DNA of 64,000 bases. Source: DASYTH01 sp036002505. GTDB lineage: Bacteria > Actinomycetota > Actinomycetes > Mycobacteriales > Pseudonocardiaceae. The position numbers and the translations under genes are program-made. Below the pieces are notes generated by a model. It had not been told where the DNA came from and did no database searches. It saw nothing but the letters and a program-made list of their open reading frames with translations. The DNA lies in the NCBI RefSeq assembly GCF_036002505.1, contig NZ_DASYTH010000406.1:1-64000 (forward strand). The letters run 5' to 3'. Below, piece by piece: positions 1-8,452 of the stretch. Each line of letters begins with the position of its first letter. The first letter of the stretch is position 1.

Positions 1-494
1 CCGCGCAGGTTCACCGCGGTCAGGATCACGATGGCGCCGACCGCGAACTCCACCTTGTTGTTGGCCACGAACGGCACCACCGAGCCGATGTTGGCGGCAG
101 CGGACGCGATCGACACCGACACGGTGAGCACGTAGTCGACGAGCAGCGCGCTGGCCACGACCAGTCCGGCGCTCTGGCCGTGGTTGGTGGTGGCGACCTC
201 GTAGTCCCCACCGCCCGACGGGTAAGCGTGCACATTCTGCCGGTACGAGGCCACCACCGCGATCATGACCACGGCGACCACGAGCGCGATCCAGGGGCTG
301 AACGCGTACGCCGAAACGCCGGCTACGGAGAGTGTCAGCAGGATCTCCTCGGGCGCGTAGGCCACCGAGGACATCGGGTCCGAGGCGAACACCGGGAGAG
401 CGATCCGCTTGGGCAGCAGCGTGTGGGCCAGCCGGTCACTGCGGAACGGCCGTCCCACCAGCAGCCGCTTCGCCGCGGTTGCGAACTTGGGCAC
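1..494 (-). CDS. APC-family amino acid/cation permease, N-terminal part
   Basis: The gene runs off the left edge, so only about 164 N-terminal codons are visible, read from a GTG at 494. After a short basic N-terminus comes a conserved stretch (VFASDPMSSVAY), then hydrophobic segments and a GGGDYEVA motif, as in APC-superfamily permeases. It is divergent from ceoB across about 105 bp. In M. tuberculosis the same position is held by Rv2690c, a membrane protein next to ceoB/ceoC, which supports orthology. The substrate is unknown. The start is inferred because no ATG lies nearby upstream in frame. Confidence 0.85.
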   Translation of the reverse strand, partial: MPKFATAAKRLLVGRPFRSDRLAHTLLPKRIALPVFASDPMSSVAYAPEEILLTLSVAGVSAYAFSPWIALVVAVVMIAVVASYRQNVHAYPSGGGDYEVATTNHGQSAGLVVASALLVDYVLTVSVSIASAAANIGSVVPFVANNKVEFAVGAIVILTAVNLR

Positions 495-600
495 GGGAGC
501 ACAGCCTAGGCCGTCGGTTCACCTCATCGGAGCAGCCACCGGTAGGTTTCTCAAGGCCTCGCGATAGCGTTGGACCGGTCAACTCGCGAGGAGGCGATTC

Positions 601-1266
601 GTGCACGTCGTGATCATGGGCTGTGGCCGGGTGGGCAGCTCAGTGGCCGCGGCGCTGGAGCGGCTGGGCCACACGGTCGCCGTCGTGGACAAGGACCTGC
701 AGGCGTTCCGCCGGCTCGGCAGCGACTTCCACGGCCAGCAGGTGGTCGGCAACGGGTTCGACCGGCAGGTGCTGATCGAGGCCGGCATCGAGCGGGCCGG
801 CGCGTTCGCCGCGGTGTCCAGCGGCGACAACTCCAACATCATCTCCGCCCGGGTGGCGCGGGAGACGTTCGGCGTCGAGCACGTGGTGGCCCGGATCTAC
901 GACCCCAAGCGGGCCGAGGTGTACGAGCGGCTGGGCATCCCGACCGTGGCGACCGTGCCGTGGACCACCGACCGGCTGATGCGCACGCTGCTGCCGGACG
1001 GCGTGGCGGCCGCCTGGCGGGACCCGACCGGCAAGGTGGCCGTGCTGGAGATCCCGGTGGACGAGGGCTGGGTCGGGCACACCGTGCGCGAGCTGCAGGA
1101 GGCCACCGGCGCGCGGGTGGCGTTCATCATGCGGTTCGGCACGGCGGTGCTGCCCCTGGCCAAGACCGTGATCCAGGCCGACGACCAGGTCTACGTGGCG
1201 GCGCTGTCCGGCACGGTCAGCGACGTCACCGCGGCGTCGGCGCAGCCCCCCGAGGAGGGTTCCTGA
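601..1266 (+). CDS. ceoB: TrkA-family potassium uptake regulator, first copy
   Basis: This 221-residue cytoplasmic protein has an N-terminal Rossmann RCK_N domain (HVVIMGCGRVGSSVA, NAD/ATP binding) and an RCK_C (TrkA_C) domain in the last ~80 residues. RCK proteins gate K+ uptake systems in response to nucleotides. The GTG start at 601 follows a strong GAGGAGG Shine-Dalgarno at good spacing. Its TGA overlaps the next ATG, so the two trkA copies form a translationally coupled pair, as in M. tuberculosis ceoBC (Rv2691-Rv2692). The Trk-type membrane partner is not in the window; the divergent APC permease may be the transporter they control (inference). Confidence 0.93.
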   Translation: MHVVIMGCGRVGSSVAAALERLGHTVAVVDKDLQAFRRLGSDFHGQQVVGNGFDRQVLIEAGIERAGAFAAVSSGDNSNIISARVARETFGVEHVVARIYDPKRAEVYERLGIPTVATVPWTTDRLMRTLLPDGVAAAWRDPTGKVAVLEIPVDEGWVGHTVRELQEATGARVAFIMRFGTAVLPLAKTVIQADDQVYVAALSGTVSDVTAASAQPPEEGS

Positions 1267-1922
1267 TGCGGGTCGCGATCGCCGGTGCGGGCGCGGTCGG
1301 CCGGTCCATCGCCGCCGAGCTGATCGCCGCCGACCACCAGGTCATGCTGATCGAGCGGGAGGCCCGGCAGTTCGAGCCGCACACCGTCGAGCAGGCCGAA
1401 TGGGTGCTCGCCGACGCCTGCGAGCTGTCCTCACTGGAGGAGGCCGGCCTGCAGACCTGCGACGTGGTGATCGCGGCCAGCGGCGACGACAAGGTCAACC
1501 TCGTGGTCTCGCTGCTCGCCAAGACCGTGTTCGCGGTCCGCCGGGTCGTCGCCCGGGTCAACGACCCCGCCAACGAGTGGCTCTTCAACGAGGCCTGGGG
1601 CGTCGACGTCGGGGTGTCCACGCCGCGCCTGCTCGCCGCAATGGTCGAGGAGGCGGTCAGCGTCGGCGACCTGGTCCAGCTCCTCACGCTGCGCCAGGGC
1701 CAGGCCAACCTCGTCGAGATGACGCTTCCCGAGGACACCCCCCTCGCCGGCCGCGCCGTCCGCGAGGTCCACCTCCCCCGCGACGCCGCCCTGGTCACCA
1801 TTCTCCGCGGCGGCCGCGTCATCGTCCCCCAACCGGATGACCCCTTAGAAGCCGGCGACGAACTCCTATTCGTGGCATCAGCAGACGTAGAAGACGAGAT
1901 CCGCGCCGCCTTGGGATACTGA
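1266..1922 (+). CDS. ceoC: TrkA-family potassium uptake regulator, second copy
   Basis: A 218-residue RCK protein with a glycine-rich nucleotide fold at the N-terminus (RVAIAGAGAVGRSIA), a conserved acidic end of strand 2 (LIERE) and a C-terminal RCK_C domain. It starts at an ATG that overlaps the ceoB stop (ATGA), so it is probably translated by coupling. Two half-size proteins of this kind usually form a hetero-oligomeric gating ring. The gene is followed by about 100 bp without a gene, then the ESX-type pair. Confidence 0.93.
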   Translation: MRVAIAGAGAVGRSIAAELIAADHQVMLIEREARQFEPHTVEQAEWVLADACELSSLEEAGLQTCDVVIAASGDDKVNLVVSLLAKTVFAVRRVVARVNDPANEWLFNEAWGVDVGVSTPRLLAAMVEEAVSVGDLVQLLTLRQGQANLVEMTLPEDTPLAGRAVREVHLPRDAALVTILRGGRVIVPQPDDPLEAGDELLFVASADVEDEIRAALGY

Positions 1923-2026
1923 GAGTAGAATTCCACGCATCCCAGATGGGTTTGTCCATTCTTTGTCCAGAGTGGATTCCCAATCCCCGATGCACCCCGC
2001 CAATCTCGCGCGCTAAGCTCCGCGCC

Positions 2027-2434
2027 GTGGCAGACAGGACCAATGAGCCTTACACCGTTGAGCAGCGTGGGGATGGCGAGATCCCCCCGCTTCCCGCCGA
2101 TCCCGTAAAACGTCAGGATCCGGCGGCCGGTGGTGGTTTCGAGCTCGACCAGACCACGATGCACGGCGTCCTCGGTGGGCTGGACCACGAGACCAGCCGA
2201 ATCGGCGAGGACCAAGGTGGCTTGGTGGACGCCGAGTGGACCGGCCGAGCACCGGCCGAAGACATCATCAGCAGAGCGTATGCCGCGAAGCTCCAGGTGG
2301 CCCTGCTGGAGTTCGTGACGCACAACGAGGCGATGCGCAGCTACTCCACGACGAGTGTCGACAACATCAAGGCGAGCCTGGCCGCCTACCTTCACCGCGA
2401 CACCGACATCAGCGCCTTCGTTGATTTGATTTGA
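2027..2434 (+). CDS. Hypothetical protein upstream of PPE-like ESX protein
   Basis: A predicted 135-residue soluble protein with no recognised catalytic motif. The N-terminal third is polar and proline-rich; residues ~45-130 look helical (LQVALLEFVTHNEAM). The gene ends 11 bp before the PPE-like gene, and such small partner proteins are common upstream of PPE-type genes in Pseudonocardiales. I chose GTG 2027 because TAAGCT (2014-2019) lies 7 nt before it, fitting a leaderless promoter; an open frame extends back to 1946 but that stretch does not look coding. A helical ESX partner or chaperone role is inferred from position only. Confidence 0.7.
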   Translation: MADRTNEPYTVEQRGDGEIPPLPADPVKRQDPAAGGGFELDQTTMHGVLGGLDHETSRIGEDQGGLVDAEWTGRAPAEDIISRAYAAKLQVALLEFVTHNEAMRSYSTTSVDNIKASLAAYLHRDTDISAFVDLI

Positions 2435-2445
2435 TGGGGTGAATC

Positions 2446-3624
2446 ATGTCGACCATGTCCGGCCAGGCCATTTTTGAGAACTTCATCCAAGGTGACCACG
2501 CAGCGTTGTCTACGTGCGCCGAGTTCACCCAGTCCATTGGTGGCAGCTACCTCAGCCGTAGCGATGCGTTGCATACGTTGATCGGCAAGATGGCATTGGC
2601 CTGGAAGGGCGCGGCGTCGGGAGCCGCCCAGAATGGTATTGCGCCGCTGGCGGTCGAGCACCAGTTCGCCGCGGAACGGCTCGCCAAGGTGCGCGAGGCG
2701 ATCGACCGCCAGATCGAGACCTTTCTGGCGGCCAAGGGTGCGGTCGTGGAGGTTCCACGAATGCCGGCGGAGCCGGGCTACTGGGAGAACTACGAGCCCA
2801 ACGGCACGTCAAACGCCGGCTACGAACGGCTGCTGCGTGCGTTCAATACCGCGAACGACCACAACATCGAGGTGATGAAGGCGTACGAGGCGGCGACCCG
2901 GGAGAACGAGGCCCTGCTCGCCGCCGCGCTGCGGAACCTCAACACCGTCGAGCCGCCGCCGGGCGGACCGCCGCAGCCACCCGGCGGGCCCGGCCGGCCC
3001 GGGCCGGGGCCGACGCCGTGGCAGGCACCGCCCGGCGGTGGCCAGGCACCGGGCGTCGGGAGCAGCTCCAGCCAGTTCTCGGGTACCGGCGGGACGACCA
3101 CACCCGACACCTGGACCGGGGTCGGGCAGACCGACCCGCAGTACACACCCTCGCGGCCGCAGACCCTGCCACCCGTGGAGAACGGCTGGTCGCGGCCCGG
3201 CGGTCAGGGACCGGTCCCGGGCGGTTCCGGTGGCGCACCGGGCCAGCTCGGCACGGGTCTCGTTCCGGTCGGCGACGGGCCGGGTTCGGCTGCCGAGGCC
3301 GGGCGCGGTGGCGCGGCCGGCACCCGCGGGTTCGGCCCTGGCGGTTCTGGTGGCACCGAGGGTCCGGGAGGAGAGCGTGGCCGGCGCGGCGGCGGACGTG
3401 GCGGCCTCGTTCAGGGGGGCCGCGCCGCAGCCGGTGAGGGCGCGGCCGGGCGAGGAGCGCGGGGCGGCGCGAGTGGCCCCGGCGGCGGCCCGGCCGGGCA
3501 AGGTGGCCATGGGCAGGGCGAGGAGGATCTGGAGCACTACCGGCCGTCGTACCTCGTCGAGGCCGACCCGGAAGAGGTCTTCGGTACCAGCGAGGTCACC
3601 GCACCGGCGGTCATCGGCGAGTAG
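2446..3624 (+). CDS. PPE-like ESX (type VII) secretion substrate with Gly/Pro-rich linker
   Basis: A 392-residue protein. Residues 1-170 are predicted helical with a WxG-type turn (ALAWKGAASGAA near residue 52), like WXG100/PPE helical hairpins exported by type VII systems. Residues ~170-355 are a low-complexity Gly/Pro/Ala linker. The last ~25 residues carry a conserved tail (YLVEADPEEVFGTSE, then APAVIG) that I recall from PPE-domain proteins of Pseudonocardiales. No ESX machinery genes are in the window, so export would use apparatus encoded elsewhere. The pair interrupts the otherwise Mtb-like order between ceoC and the DUF3159 gene. Confidence 0.8.
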   Translation: MSTMSGQAIFENFIQGDHAALSTCAEFTQSIGGSYLSRSDALHTLIGKMALAWKGAASGAAQNGIAPLAVEHQFAAERLAKVREAIDRQIETFLAAKGAVVEVPRMPAEPGYWENYEPNGTSNAGYERLLRAFNTANDHNIEVMKAYEAATRENEALLAAALRNLNTVEPPPGGPPQPPGGPGRPGPGPTPWQAPPGGGQAPGVGSSSSQFSGTGGTTTPDTWTGVGQTDPQYTPSRPQTLPPVENGWSRPGGQGPVPGGSGGAPGQLGTGLVPVGDGPGSAAEAGRGGAAGTRGFGPGGSGGTEGPGGERGRRGGGRGGLVQGGRAAAGEGAAGRGARGGASGPGGGPAGQGGHGQGEEDLEHYRPSYLVEADPEEVFGTSEVTAPAVIGE

Positions 3625-3631
3625 CCGTCGG

Positions 3632-4009
3632 TCACCGGGCCGGAACTCGGGTCCGCAGCCGCTGCCAGGCGAACACGATGCCGAAGACGAGGGCGACGGC
3701 CAGCCCTGACATCTGGATCAGCCAGGTGGTCAGCACGAACGGGTCGTCGAGATCGAGTGAGGTGCCGCGGATGCCGGACGCGATCGCGCCGACGGCGAGG
3801 AACAGCGGCCAGGCCGCGGCCACGAGCGCGGTCCACCACCAGCGCGCACCGAGCACGACCAGAGCCGCCACGGCCACGGAGATCACCAGGCCGGGCGGGA
3901 TCGTGGGATACACGTCGACGCCGCCGATGATCTGGATGAGGATCATCGCGCCGAAGACCAGCAGGCCGGCCACGGTCAGTGTGGCGGAGCGGGGAAGGTT
4001 CGATGTCAT
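3632..4009 (-). CDS. Small four-helix membrane protein
   Basis: A 125-residue protein starting at ATG 4009, almost entirely made of about four hydrophobic segments (starting SATLTVAGLLVFGAMILI) with a short basic C-terminus (WQRLRTRVPAR). It converges on the PPE-like gene with only 7 bp between the stops. I do not recognise the family. It could belong to the downstream end of the DUF3159 operon, since both lie on the minus strand about 80 bp apart. Confidence 0.65.
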   Translation of the reverse strand: MTSNLPRSATLTVAGLLVFGAMILIQIIGGVDVYPTIPPGLVISVAVAALVVLGARWWWTALVAAAWPLFLAVGAIASGIRGTSLDLDDPFVLTTWLIQMSGLAVALVFGIVFAWQRLRTRVPAR

Positions 4010-4088
4010 GCCGACGATGCTGCCCGCCCCGGTGCTCCAGGTCGTCGGGCCGGAGGCGGCACTCCGCCTACGCGTCGGGGCGTAGGCG

Positions 4089-4817
4089 TCAGTTCTCGGT
4101 GGCCGGCTCGCCGTACTTGGCCCGCAGCCGGGCCTCGATGGCGTGGTCGTCCTCCTCGGCGGCGTGCACGAGCTCCTTGACACGGTGGCCGGCGCGGCGC
4201 ACGGCCCAGACCGTCACCAGCAGGGCCAGCGCGGTCAGCGGGTAGCCCATGGCGATCCGGGCGAAGGCGAGCCAGCCGGTCTGGTCCTCGTTGTAGAGCC
4301 AGCGCTGCACGATGAACCGGGCGGCGAACACCGCTGCCCAGGACAGCGTCGCCAGGTCGTAGGCGAGCAGCGCGCGGCGGTCGGCGCGCCAGGCGGTGCC
4401 GTGGCCGTTGAGCATGCTCCAGATCACGCCGGCCAGCGGCCAGCGGACGATCACCGACAGCGTGAAGATGCTGCCGTAGACCAGGCTCGCCCAGATGCCG
4501 AACAGGAAGAAGCCCTTGGCCGAGCCGGTGCGGTAGGCGATGAACGCGGCGATGGCCACCCCGAAGAAGCCGGAGATGGCCGGCTGCAGTGGCTGCTTGC
4601 GCACGATCCGGACCAGCGTGATGAGCAGGGCGCTGCCGACCGAGCCCCAGATCGCCGGCTGCAGGGAGAAGATCGAGTTGATGAGAACGAAAACGAGCAC
4701 CGGAACGGAGGAGTAGATCAGCCCGCTGATCCCGCCCATCTCCTGGAGCAGGGTCCGCCGCTGGTCCGCCTCGTCGGCCGGTGTGTCCGCCTGTTCGTCC
4801 TGAGGCGGTTGTGTCAT
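4089..4817 (-). CDS. DUF3159 family membrane protein
   Basis: A 242-residue integral membrane protein with about six hydrophobic helices after a polar ~35-residue N-terminus; the family signature region includes GSVGSALLITLVRIVRKQ and the later WLAFARIAMGYPLTALALLV. The ATG at 4817 overlaps the stop of the OB-fold gene (ATGA), so the two are coupled. The pair matches M. tuberculosis Rv2694c-Rv2693c. DUF3159 members are annotated only as membrane proteins; no function is established. Confidence 0.9.
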   Translation of the reverse strand: MTQPPQDEQADTPADEADQRRTLLQEMGGISGLIYSSVPVLVFVLINSIFSLQPAIWGSVGSALLITLVRIVRKQPLQPAISGFFGVAIAAFIAYRTGSAKGFFLFGIWASLVYGSIFTLSVIVRWPLAGVIWSMLNGHGTAWRADRRALLAYDLATLSWAAVFAARFIVQRWLYNEDQTGWLAFARIAMGYPLTALALLVTVWAVRRAGHRVKELVHAAEEDDHAIEARLRAKYGEPATEN

Positions 4818-5191
4818 GTGGCCATCTGCAGTTCGTAGTAGGGGTTGTACAGCACCTTCCGGCCGTCCCGCACCGCGAGGCGGCCGTGTGCCTTGATCGT
4901 CCGACCCGGCTCGATGCCCGGGATCCGGCGACGACCGAGCCAGACTAACGTCACACCCTCGGTGCCGTCGAACAACTCCGCCTCGAACGTGGCGACCGCG
5001 TCGCGCGGACACATCTCGACCGTGCGTAACCGCCCGAGCACCGTGACCTCGTCGCCGAACTTGCAGTCGCAGGCCCGTTGCGCCCCCTGGGCCTCCGCAT
5101 TCTCCGACAGGTCATCGGCGTCGAGCTCGTCGACGTCGGTGGTCAACTTCTTGACCAACCGGCGCCAATATCCATCCCCCTTAGTGCCCAT
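4814..5191 (-). CDS. OB-fold nucleic-acid-binding protein
   Basis: A 125-residue protein starting at ATG 5191 (MGTKGDGYWRRL). After a ~35-residue acidic helix it carries an OB-fold: CKFGDEVTVLGRLRTVE, then an EAELFDGTEGVTLVWLGRR strand-turn-strand, then PGRTIKAHGRLAV. This is the RecG-wedge-like tRNA_anti-type fold seen in the Rv2694c family. It is translationally coupled to the DUF3159 gene. No catalytic residues are expected; binding to single-stranded nucleic acid is inferred from the fold. Confidence 0.88.
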   Translation of the reverse strand: MGTKGDGYWRRLVKKLTTDVDELDADDLSENAEAQGAQRACDCKFGDEVTVLGRLRTVEMCPRDAVATFEAELFDGTEGVTLVWLGRRRIPGIEPGRTIKAHGRLAVRDGRKVLYNPYYELQMAT

Positions 5192-5290
5192 GCTGCCCAC
5201 TCCTGTACGAGGGACCGGCCCCGACTCCGGCCCGTGCACAATCAGCGTAACCGCGGGAGGCCCGACCGAGTGAAGGATCGGAATGGGAGT

Positions 5291-6037
5291 GTGACCGAGC
5301 ATCCGATCTTGTCGCCGAACGGCATCCGTACGGCCGTTCTTCTACCGGGCACCGGTTCAGACGAGGTGTTCATCCGGTCGGTGTTCGAGATACCGCTCGC
5401 CGCGGTGGGCGTGCGTGCCGTGCTGCCGGCGCCCCGCCCCGGCGCCGGGCTCGGCGAGGCCTACCTGGCCGCACTGGACGAGGCGGCCGCCCAGACCCCG
5501 GACGGAATCCTCGCCGGCGGCATCTCCTTCGGCGCGCACCTGGCGGCGGAATGGGCCCTGCGCAACCCCGGCCGCTGCGCCGGCCTGCTGCTGGCCCTGC
5601 CCGCCTGGCACGGCGACCCCGGCGACTCCCCGGCCGCCGTGGCCGCCCGCCTGGCCGCCGACACGGTCCGGGCCGGGGGCCTCGAGCCCGCGCTGACGTC
5701 CCTGACCAGTTCCGCCGACGCCTGGCTGGCCACGGAACTGGCCCGAGCCTGGCGCGGCTACGGCGACGGCCTGGCCGACTCCCTGCGCGCCGCGGCCGAC
5801 CGCCCCGCACCGACCCTCGACGACCTGGCCACGCTCGACATCCCGGCCGGGGTCGCCGGCTGCCCGGACGACCACGTCCACCCGCTCCCCGTCGCCGAAG
5901 AGTGGACAAAAGCGCTCAACCAGGCCGTGTTGTGCACCACCCGCCTGGACATCATCGGCGCCGACCCGGAAGCCCTCGGCCGCGCCACCGTGCTCGCCTG
6001 GCTCCGTGCCGGTGGCAGGGAAGGAACGTCACGTTGA
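5291..6037 (+). CDS. Alpha/beta-hydrolase-like protein (Rv2695-like)
   Basis: This 248-residue alanine-rich protein has an alpha/beta-hydrolase layout: an oxyanion-type strand (TAVLLPGTGSDEVF), a nucleophile-elbow-like GGISFGAHLAAEWAL with Ser in GxSxG-type position, a lid region, and a C-terminal DDHVHPLPVAEEW segment that could supply Asp/His. The GTG at 5291 is chosen because GGGAG lies just before it; GTG 5270 is an alternative. The gene's last codons form one arm of the inverted repeat shared with the converging LysE gene. Substrate unknown. Confidence 0.75.
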   Translation: MTEHPILSPNGIRTAVLLPGTGSDEVFIRSVFEIPLAAVGVRAVLPAPRPGAGLGEAYLAALDEAAAQTPDGILAGGISFGAHLAAEWALRNPGRCAGLLLALPAWHGDPGDSPAAVAARLAADTVRAGGLEPALTSLTSSADAWLATELARAWRGYGDGLADSLRAAADRPAPTLDDLATLDIPAGVAGCPDDHVHPLPVAEEWTKALNQAVLCTTRLDIIGADPEALGRATVLAWLRAGGREGTSR

Positions 6038-6083
6038 TGCCAGTAGAGCGAAAGCGAGAACGAGCACAGGCACGTTGCTTCCC
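6018..6083. terminator. Inverted repeat at convergent junction
   Basis: GGGAAGGAACGT (6018-6029) and its near-reverse complement ACGTTGCTTCCC (6072-6083) face each other across 42 nt, with one mismatch. The left arm overlaps the hydrolase stop codon. A small palindrome, AACGTCACGTT, sits at 6025-6035. The same arm sequence recurs in the palindrome at 29287-29323, also between convergent genes. A two-way terminator is the simplest reading. Confidence 0.5.
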
Positions 6084-6093
6084 CAGCCAACCC

Positions 6094-6717
6094 CTAACCA
6101 CGCTCCGCCAGGGTCAGCGCGCCACCGAGACCGATCATGGTGACGCCGCTGGCCACCCGTTGCCGGCGACGCCAGCGGGGATCGGCGAGCAGGCGGGTGC
6201 CGAGGGTCCCGGCGAACACGGCGACCAGCAGATCCACCGTCAGGGCCATGAGCACCGCGATCACGCCGAGCAGTCCGAACACGAGCGGGGCCGGGGCGGT
6301 GCCGGGGTGGACGAAATGCGGCAGGAACGCCAGGAAGAACAGCGCCGTCTTGGGGTTGAGCAGCTCGCTCACCATGCCCTGGACCACGGCCGAGCGGTTG
6401 GCCCGGCGGCGCTCCTCGACCGGGGCGTGATCGCGGCTGAGGAGCGCCCGGGCGCCGAGGTAGATCAGGTAGCCGGCGCCGAGCAGCTTGACGACGGTGA
6501 ACGCCGTCGCGGAGGCGGCGAGGACCGCGGAGAGCCCGACCGCGGCGGCCGCCACGTGGCCCAGCGCGCCGATGCCGTTGCCGATCGTGGAGCGGATGCC
6601 GTCGCCCCGGCCGCCGCGGAGGCTGCGGGCCAGCACGTAGAGGATGCCCGGGCCGGGGATGACCGCGAACAGCGCCGCGGTCCCGAGGAACACCAGCCAG
6701 TCGGTCGAGGTCGGCAT
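6094..6717 (-). CDS. LysE/RhtB family exporter
   Basis: A 207-residue membrane protein with about six helices. It shows the LysE hallmarks: PGPGILYVLARSLRGG near the N-terminus (the conserved P-G-P), and MVSELLNPKTALFFLAFLPHFV in the middle (the conserved NPK-FF). The family exports amino acids or related metabolites by proton antiport; the substrate here is unknown. The ATG at 6717 begins MPTSTDW; the next gene upstream (DUF3710) ends 91 bp away across one copy of the 100-bp repeat, so it may have its own promoter inside or after that repeat. Confidence 0.9.
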   Translation of the reverse strand: MPTSTDWLVFLGTAALFAVIPGPGILYVLARSLRGGRGDGIRSTIGNGIGALGHVAAAAVGLSAVLAASATAFTVVKLLGAGYLIYLGARALLSRDHAPVEERRRANRSAVVQGMVSELLNPKTALFFLAFLPHFVHPGTAPAPLVFGLLGVIAVLMALTVDLLVAVFAGTLGTRLLADPRWRRRQRVASGVTMIGLGGALTLAERG

Positions 6718-6725
6718 GACGCCGA

Positions 6726-6825
6726 GGTTAGCCTCGGGGGGACCGTGACGGCACCCAGCCACAATCAACCGGTCAACCGCACCACCGGCTGGAACGCGAC
6801 GACAGCAGTTAATCCCGGGGAGGCG
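6726..6825 (-). repeat. Copy A of ~100-bp gene-end repeat
   Basis: This stretch aligns by eye with 16029-16131 and, in reverse, with 37579-37680. Shared blocks include GTGACGGCAC, CAGCCAC, AACCGCACCA, GCTGGAACGC and GGGGAGGCGG. Read on the minus strand it begins inside the last codons of DUF3710 and runs downstream of its TAA, so it lies at that gene's 3' end in the same orientation as the other copies. It is the most diverged of the three. Confidence 0.7.
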
Positions 6826-7456
6826 GGTCAGCCTGGGTCTGGGCGATGTGCTCGGCGATGGCCTCGGGCAGGTCGATGGGCAGCGGGGTACGGACCGGCA
6901 TGGGCAGGGTGCCGCGCGCCACGACCGTGCCCTGCAGCAGCTCGCGCAGGGCGTCCGCGCTGGCCCGGGCCCGGTCCGGAGGGCCGGCCACCACGCCCCG
7001 CAGCATCCAGCGCGGGCCGTCGACCCCGATGAAGCGCAGGGTCACCTGGCCCAGCGAGGCCACCAGCTCCTGACCCCAGTCGCCGGCCGCGCTGTGCACG
7101 GTGGCGCCGTCGCCGCGCAACTGGACCGCAAGCTCCCCGCACACCTCCTCCCACAGCCCGCCGGACTTCGGCGCGGCGTAGGCGTTCACGGTGAACTGGC
7201 CGTGCTGGGTGATCACGTGCACGGCCCGCACCGGGCCGGCCGGGTCCATCTCCACCTGCAGCTGCGCGCCGTCCGGCACCGGCACCCGCAGCGACCCCAG
7301 ATCCAGCCGGGACACCCCGTCGTCCGGCGCGTCCTCCTCGTCGTACGGGCCCAGCTCGGAGATGAGCGAGCCCTCGACATGACCTGAGTGCTCGAGATCG
7401 AACTCGGGCTCCCCGGCTCCCCGACCGCGACGTTCCCGTCGGCCGAACAGTCCCAC
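6809..7456 (-). CDS. DUF3710 domain protein
   Basis: This 215-residue protein starts MGLFGRRERRGRG and carries the DUF3710 domain through most of its length (VPVPDGAQLQVEMDP, WGQELVASLG, then a FIGVDGPRWMLRGVVAGP block). It follows dut on the minus strand with 4 bp between, so the two are very likely co-transcribed, as in M. tuberculosis Rv2697c-Rv2696c. DUF3710 has no assigned activity. The last five codons lie in repeat copy A, so the C-terminal residues PPPRD are probably repeat-derived. Confidence 0.92.
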   Translation of the reverse strand: MGLFGRRERRGRGAGEPEFDLEHSGHVEGSLISELGPYDEEDAPDDGVSRLDLGSLRVPVPDGAQLQVEMDPAGPVRAVHVITQHGQFTVNAYAAPKSGGLWEEVCGELAVQLRGDGATVHSAAGDWGQELVASLGQVTLRFIGVDGPRWMLRGVVAGPPDRARASADALRELLQGTVVARGTLPMPVRTPLPIDLPEAIAEHIAQTQADPPPRD

Positions 7457-7460
7457 GTAC

Positions 7461-7934
7461 CTAGTCCTCCATACCCGTGACCGCGAGCACCGAATGTCCG
7501 CCCGTCGAGCCGTATCCGCCGGTGCCCCGCGCCGAGTCCGCCAACCCGTCGACCTCGCGGAACACCGCGTGCTCGACGCGCTGGATCACCAGCTGGGCCA
7601 CCCGGTCGCCGCGCCGGAGCCGCACCGGCTCCCGCGGGTCGTGGTTGATCAGGCAGATCCGGATCTCGCCCCGGTAGCCGGCATCGATTGTGCCCGGCGT
7701 GTTCACCACCGACAGGCCGACCCGGGCGGCGAGCCCGGACCGCGGGTGCACGAACCCGGCGTAGCCCTCCGGGATGGCCAGCGCGATCCCGGTGCCGACC
7801 ACCGCCCGCTCCCCCGGCCCGAGCTCCACGTCCGAGGTCGTCACCAGGTCGGCACCGGCGTCGCCGGGTCTGGCGTAGGCCGGGACGGGCACGTCGGGGT
7901 CGAGGCGGGTCAGCAGGACCTCCAGGCTGGGCAC
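7461..7934 (-). CDS. dut: dUTP diphosphatase
   Basis: A 157-residue homotrimeric-type dUTPase that hydrolyses dUTP to dUMP and PPi, keeping uracil out of DNA and feeding thymidylate synthesis. All five motifs are visible: I PGDAGADL, II PRSGLAARVGLSV, III NTPGTIDAGYRGEI, IV RGDRVAQLVI, V GGYGSTGG. Motif V gives the C-terminal P-loop-like tail. The GTG at 7934 gives the expected family length. Its start lies only 24 bp from the divergent DUF3093 gene, so their promoters overlap. Confidence 0.96.
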   Translation of the reverse strand: MPSLEVLLTRLDPDVPVPAYARPGDAGADLVTTSDVELGPGERAVVGTGIALAIPEGYAGFVHPRSGLAARVGLSVVNTPGTIDAGYRGEIRICLINHDPREPVRLRRGDRVAQLVIQRVEHAVFREVDGLADSARGTGGYGSTGGHSVLAVTGMED

Positions 7935-7958
7935 GACCGGCGAGACTACCCTGGTCCC

Positions 7959-8444
7959 GTGGAGGACTCCCGAAGCGGGACAGACGCCCGGCTGGGCCAA
8001 GTGGTGTACGCGGAACGGCTCTACGTCACCTGGTACTGGTGGCCGCTGCCGTTGCTGGCGGCGCTGATCCTGGCCGCGGAGCTCCACGGCGGGGTAGGCG
8101 GGGTACGGGCCTGGCTGCCGTACGTGCTGCTGGTTCCACTGACCGCCGCGCTGATCTTCCAGACCGGCCGGGCGCGGATCGCCGTGGAGGAGGGGGCCCT
8201 GCGCGTCGGCGACGGTCGGCTGCCGCTCGAGTTCGTGAGCGAGGTGGAGGCGTTCGGGCCCGCGGAGAAACGGCGCGTACTCGGCCCCCAGCTGGACCCG
8301 GCAGCCCGCGTGCTGCACCGGGGATGGGTCGGACCGGTGCTGCGCGTGCGGCACACCGATCCGGCCGATCCGACCCCCTACTGGTTGTTCAGCACCCGCA
8401 ACCCCGAACAGCTCGCCGAGATCCTCCGAACGCGAGCCGGCTAG
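7959..8444 (+). CDS. DUF3093 membrane protein
   Basis: A 161-residue protein with two adjacent transmembrane helices near residues 25-65 (WWPLPLLAALILAAEL and WLPYVLLVPLTAALIF) and a cytoplasmic PH-like beta domain (RIAVEEGALRVGDGRLP, then RVRHTDPADPTPYWLFSTR). It matches the DUF3093 family (M. tuberculosis Rv2698). No SD is visible before GTG 7959, but TACCCT at 7947-7952 lies 6 nt upstream, so a leaderless mRNA is likely. It converges on DUF4193 with 8 bp between. Confidence 0.9.
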   Translation: MEDSRSGTDARLGQVVYAERLYVTWYWWPLPLLAALILAAELHGGVGGVRAWLPYVLLVPLTAALIFQTGRARIAVEEGALRVGDGRLPLEFVSEVEAFGPAEKRRVLGPQLDPAARVLHRGWVGPVLRVRHTDPADPTPYWLFSTRNPEQLAEILRTRAG

Positions 8445-8452
8445 TCGAAACC

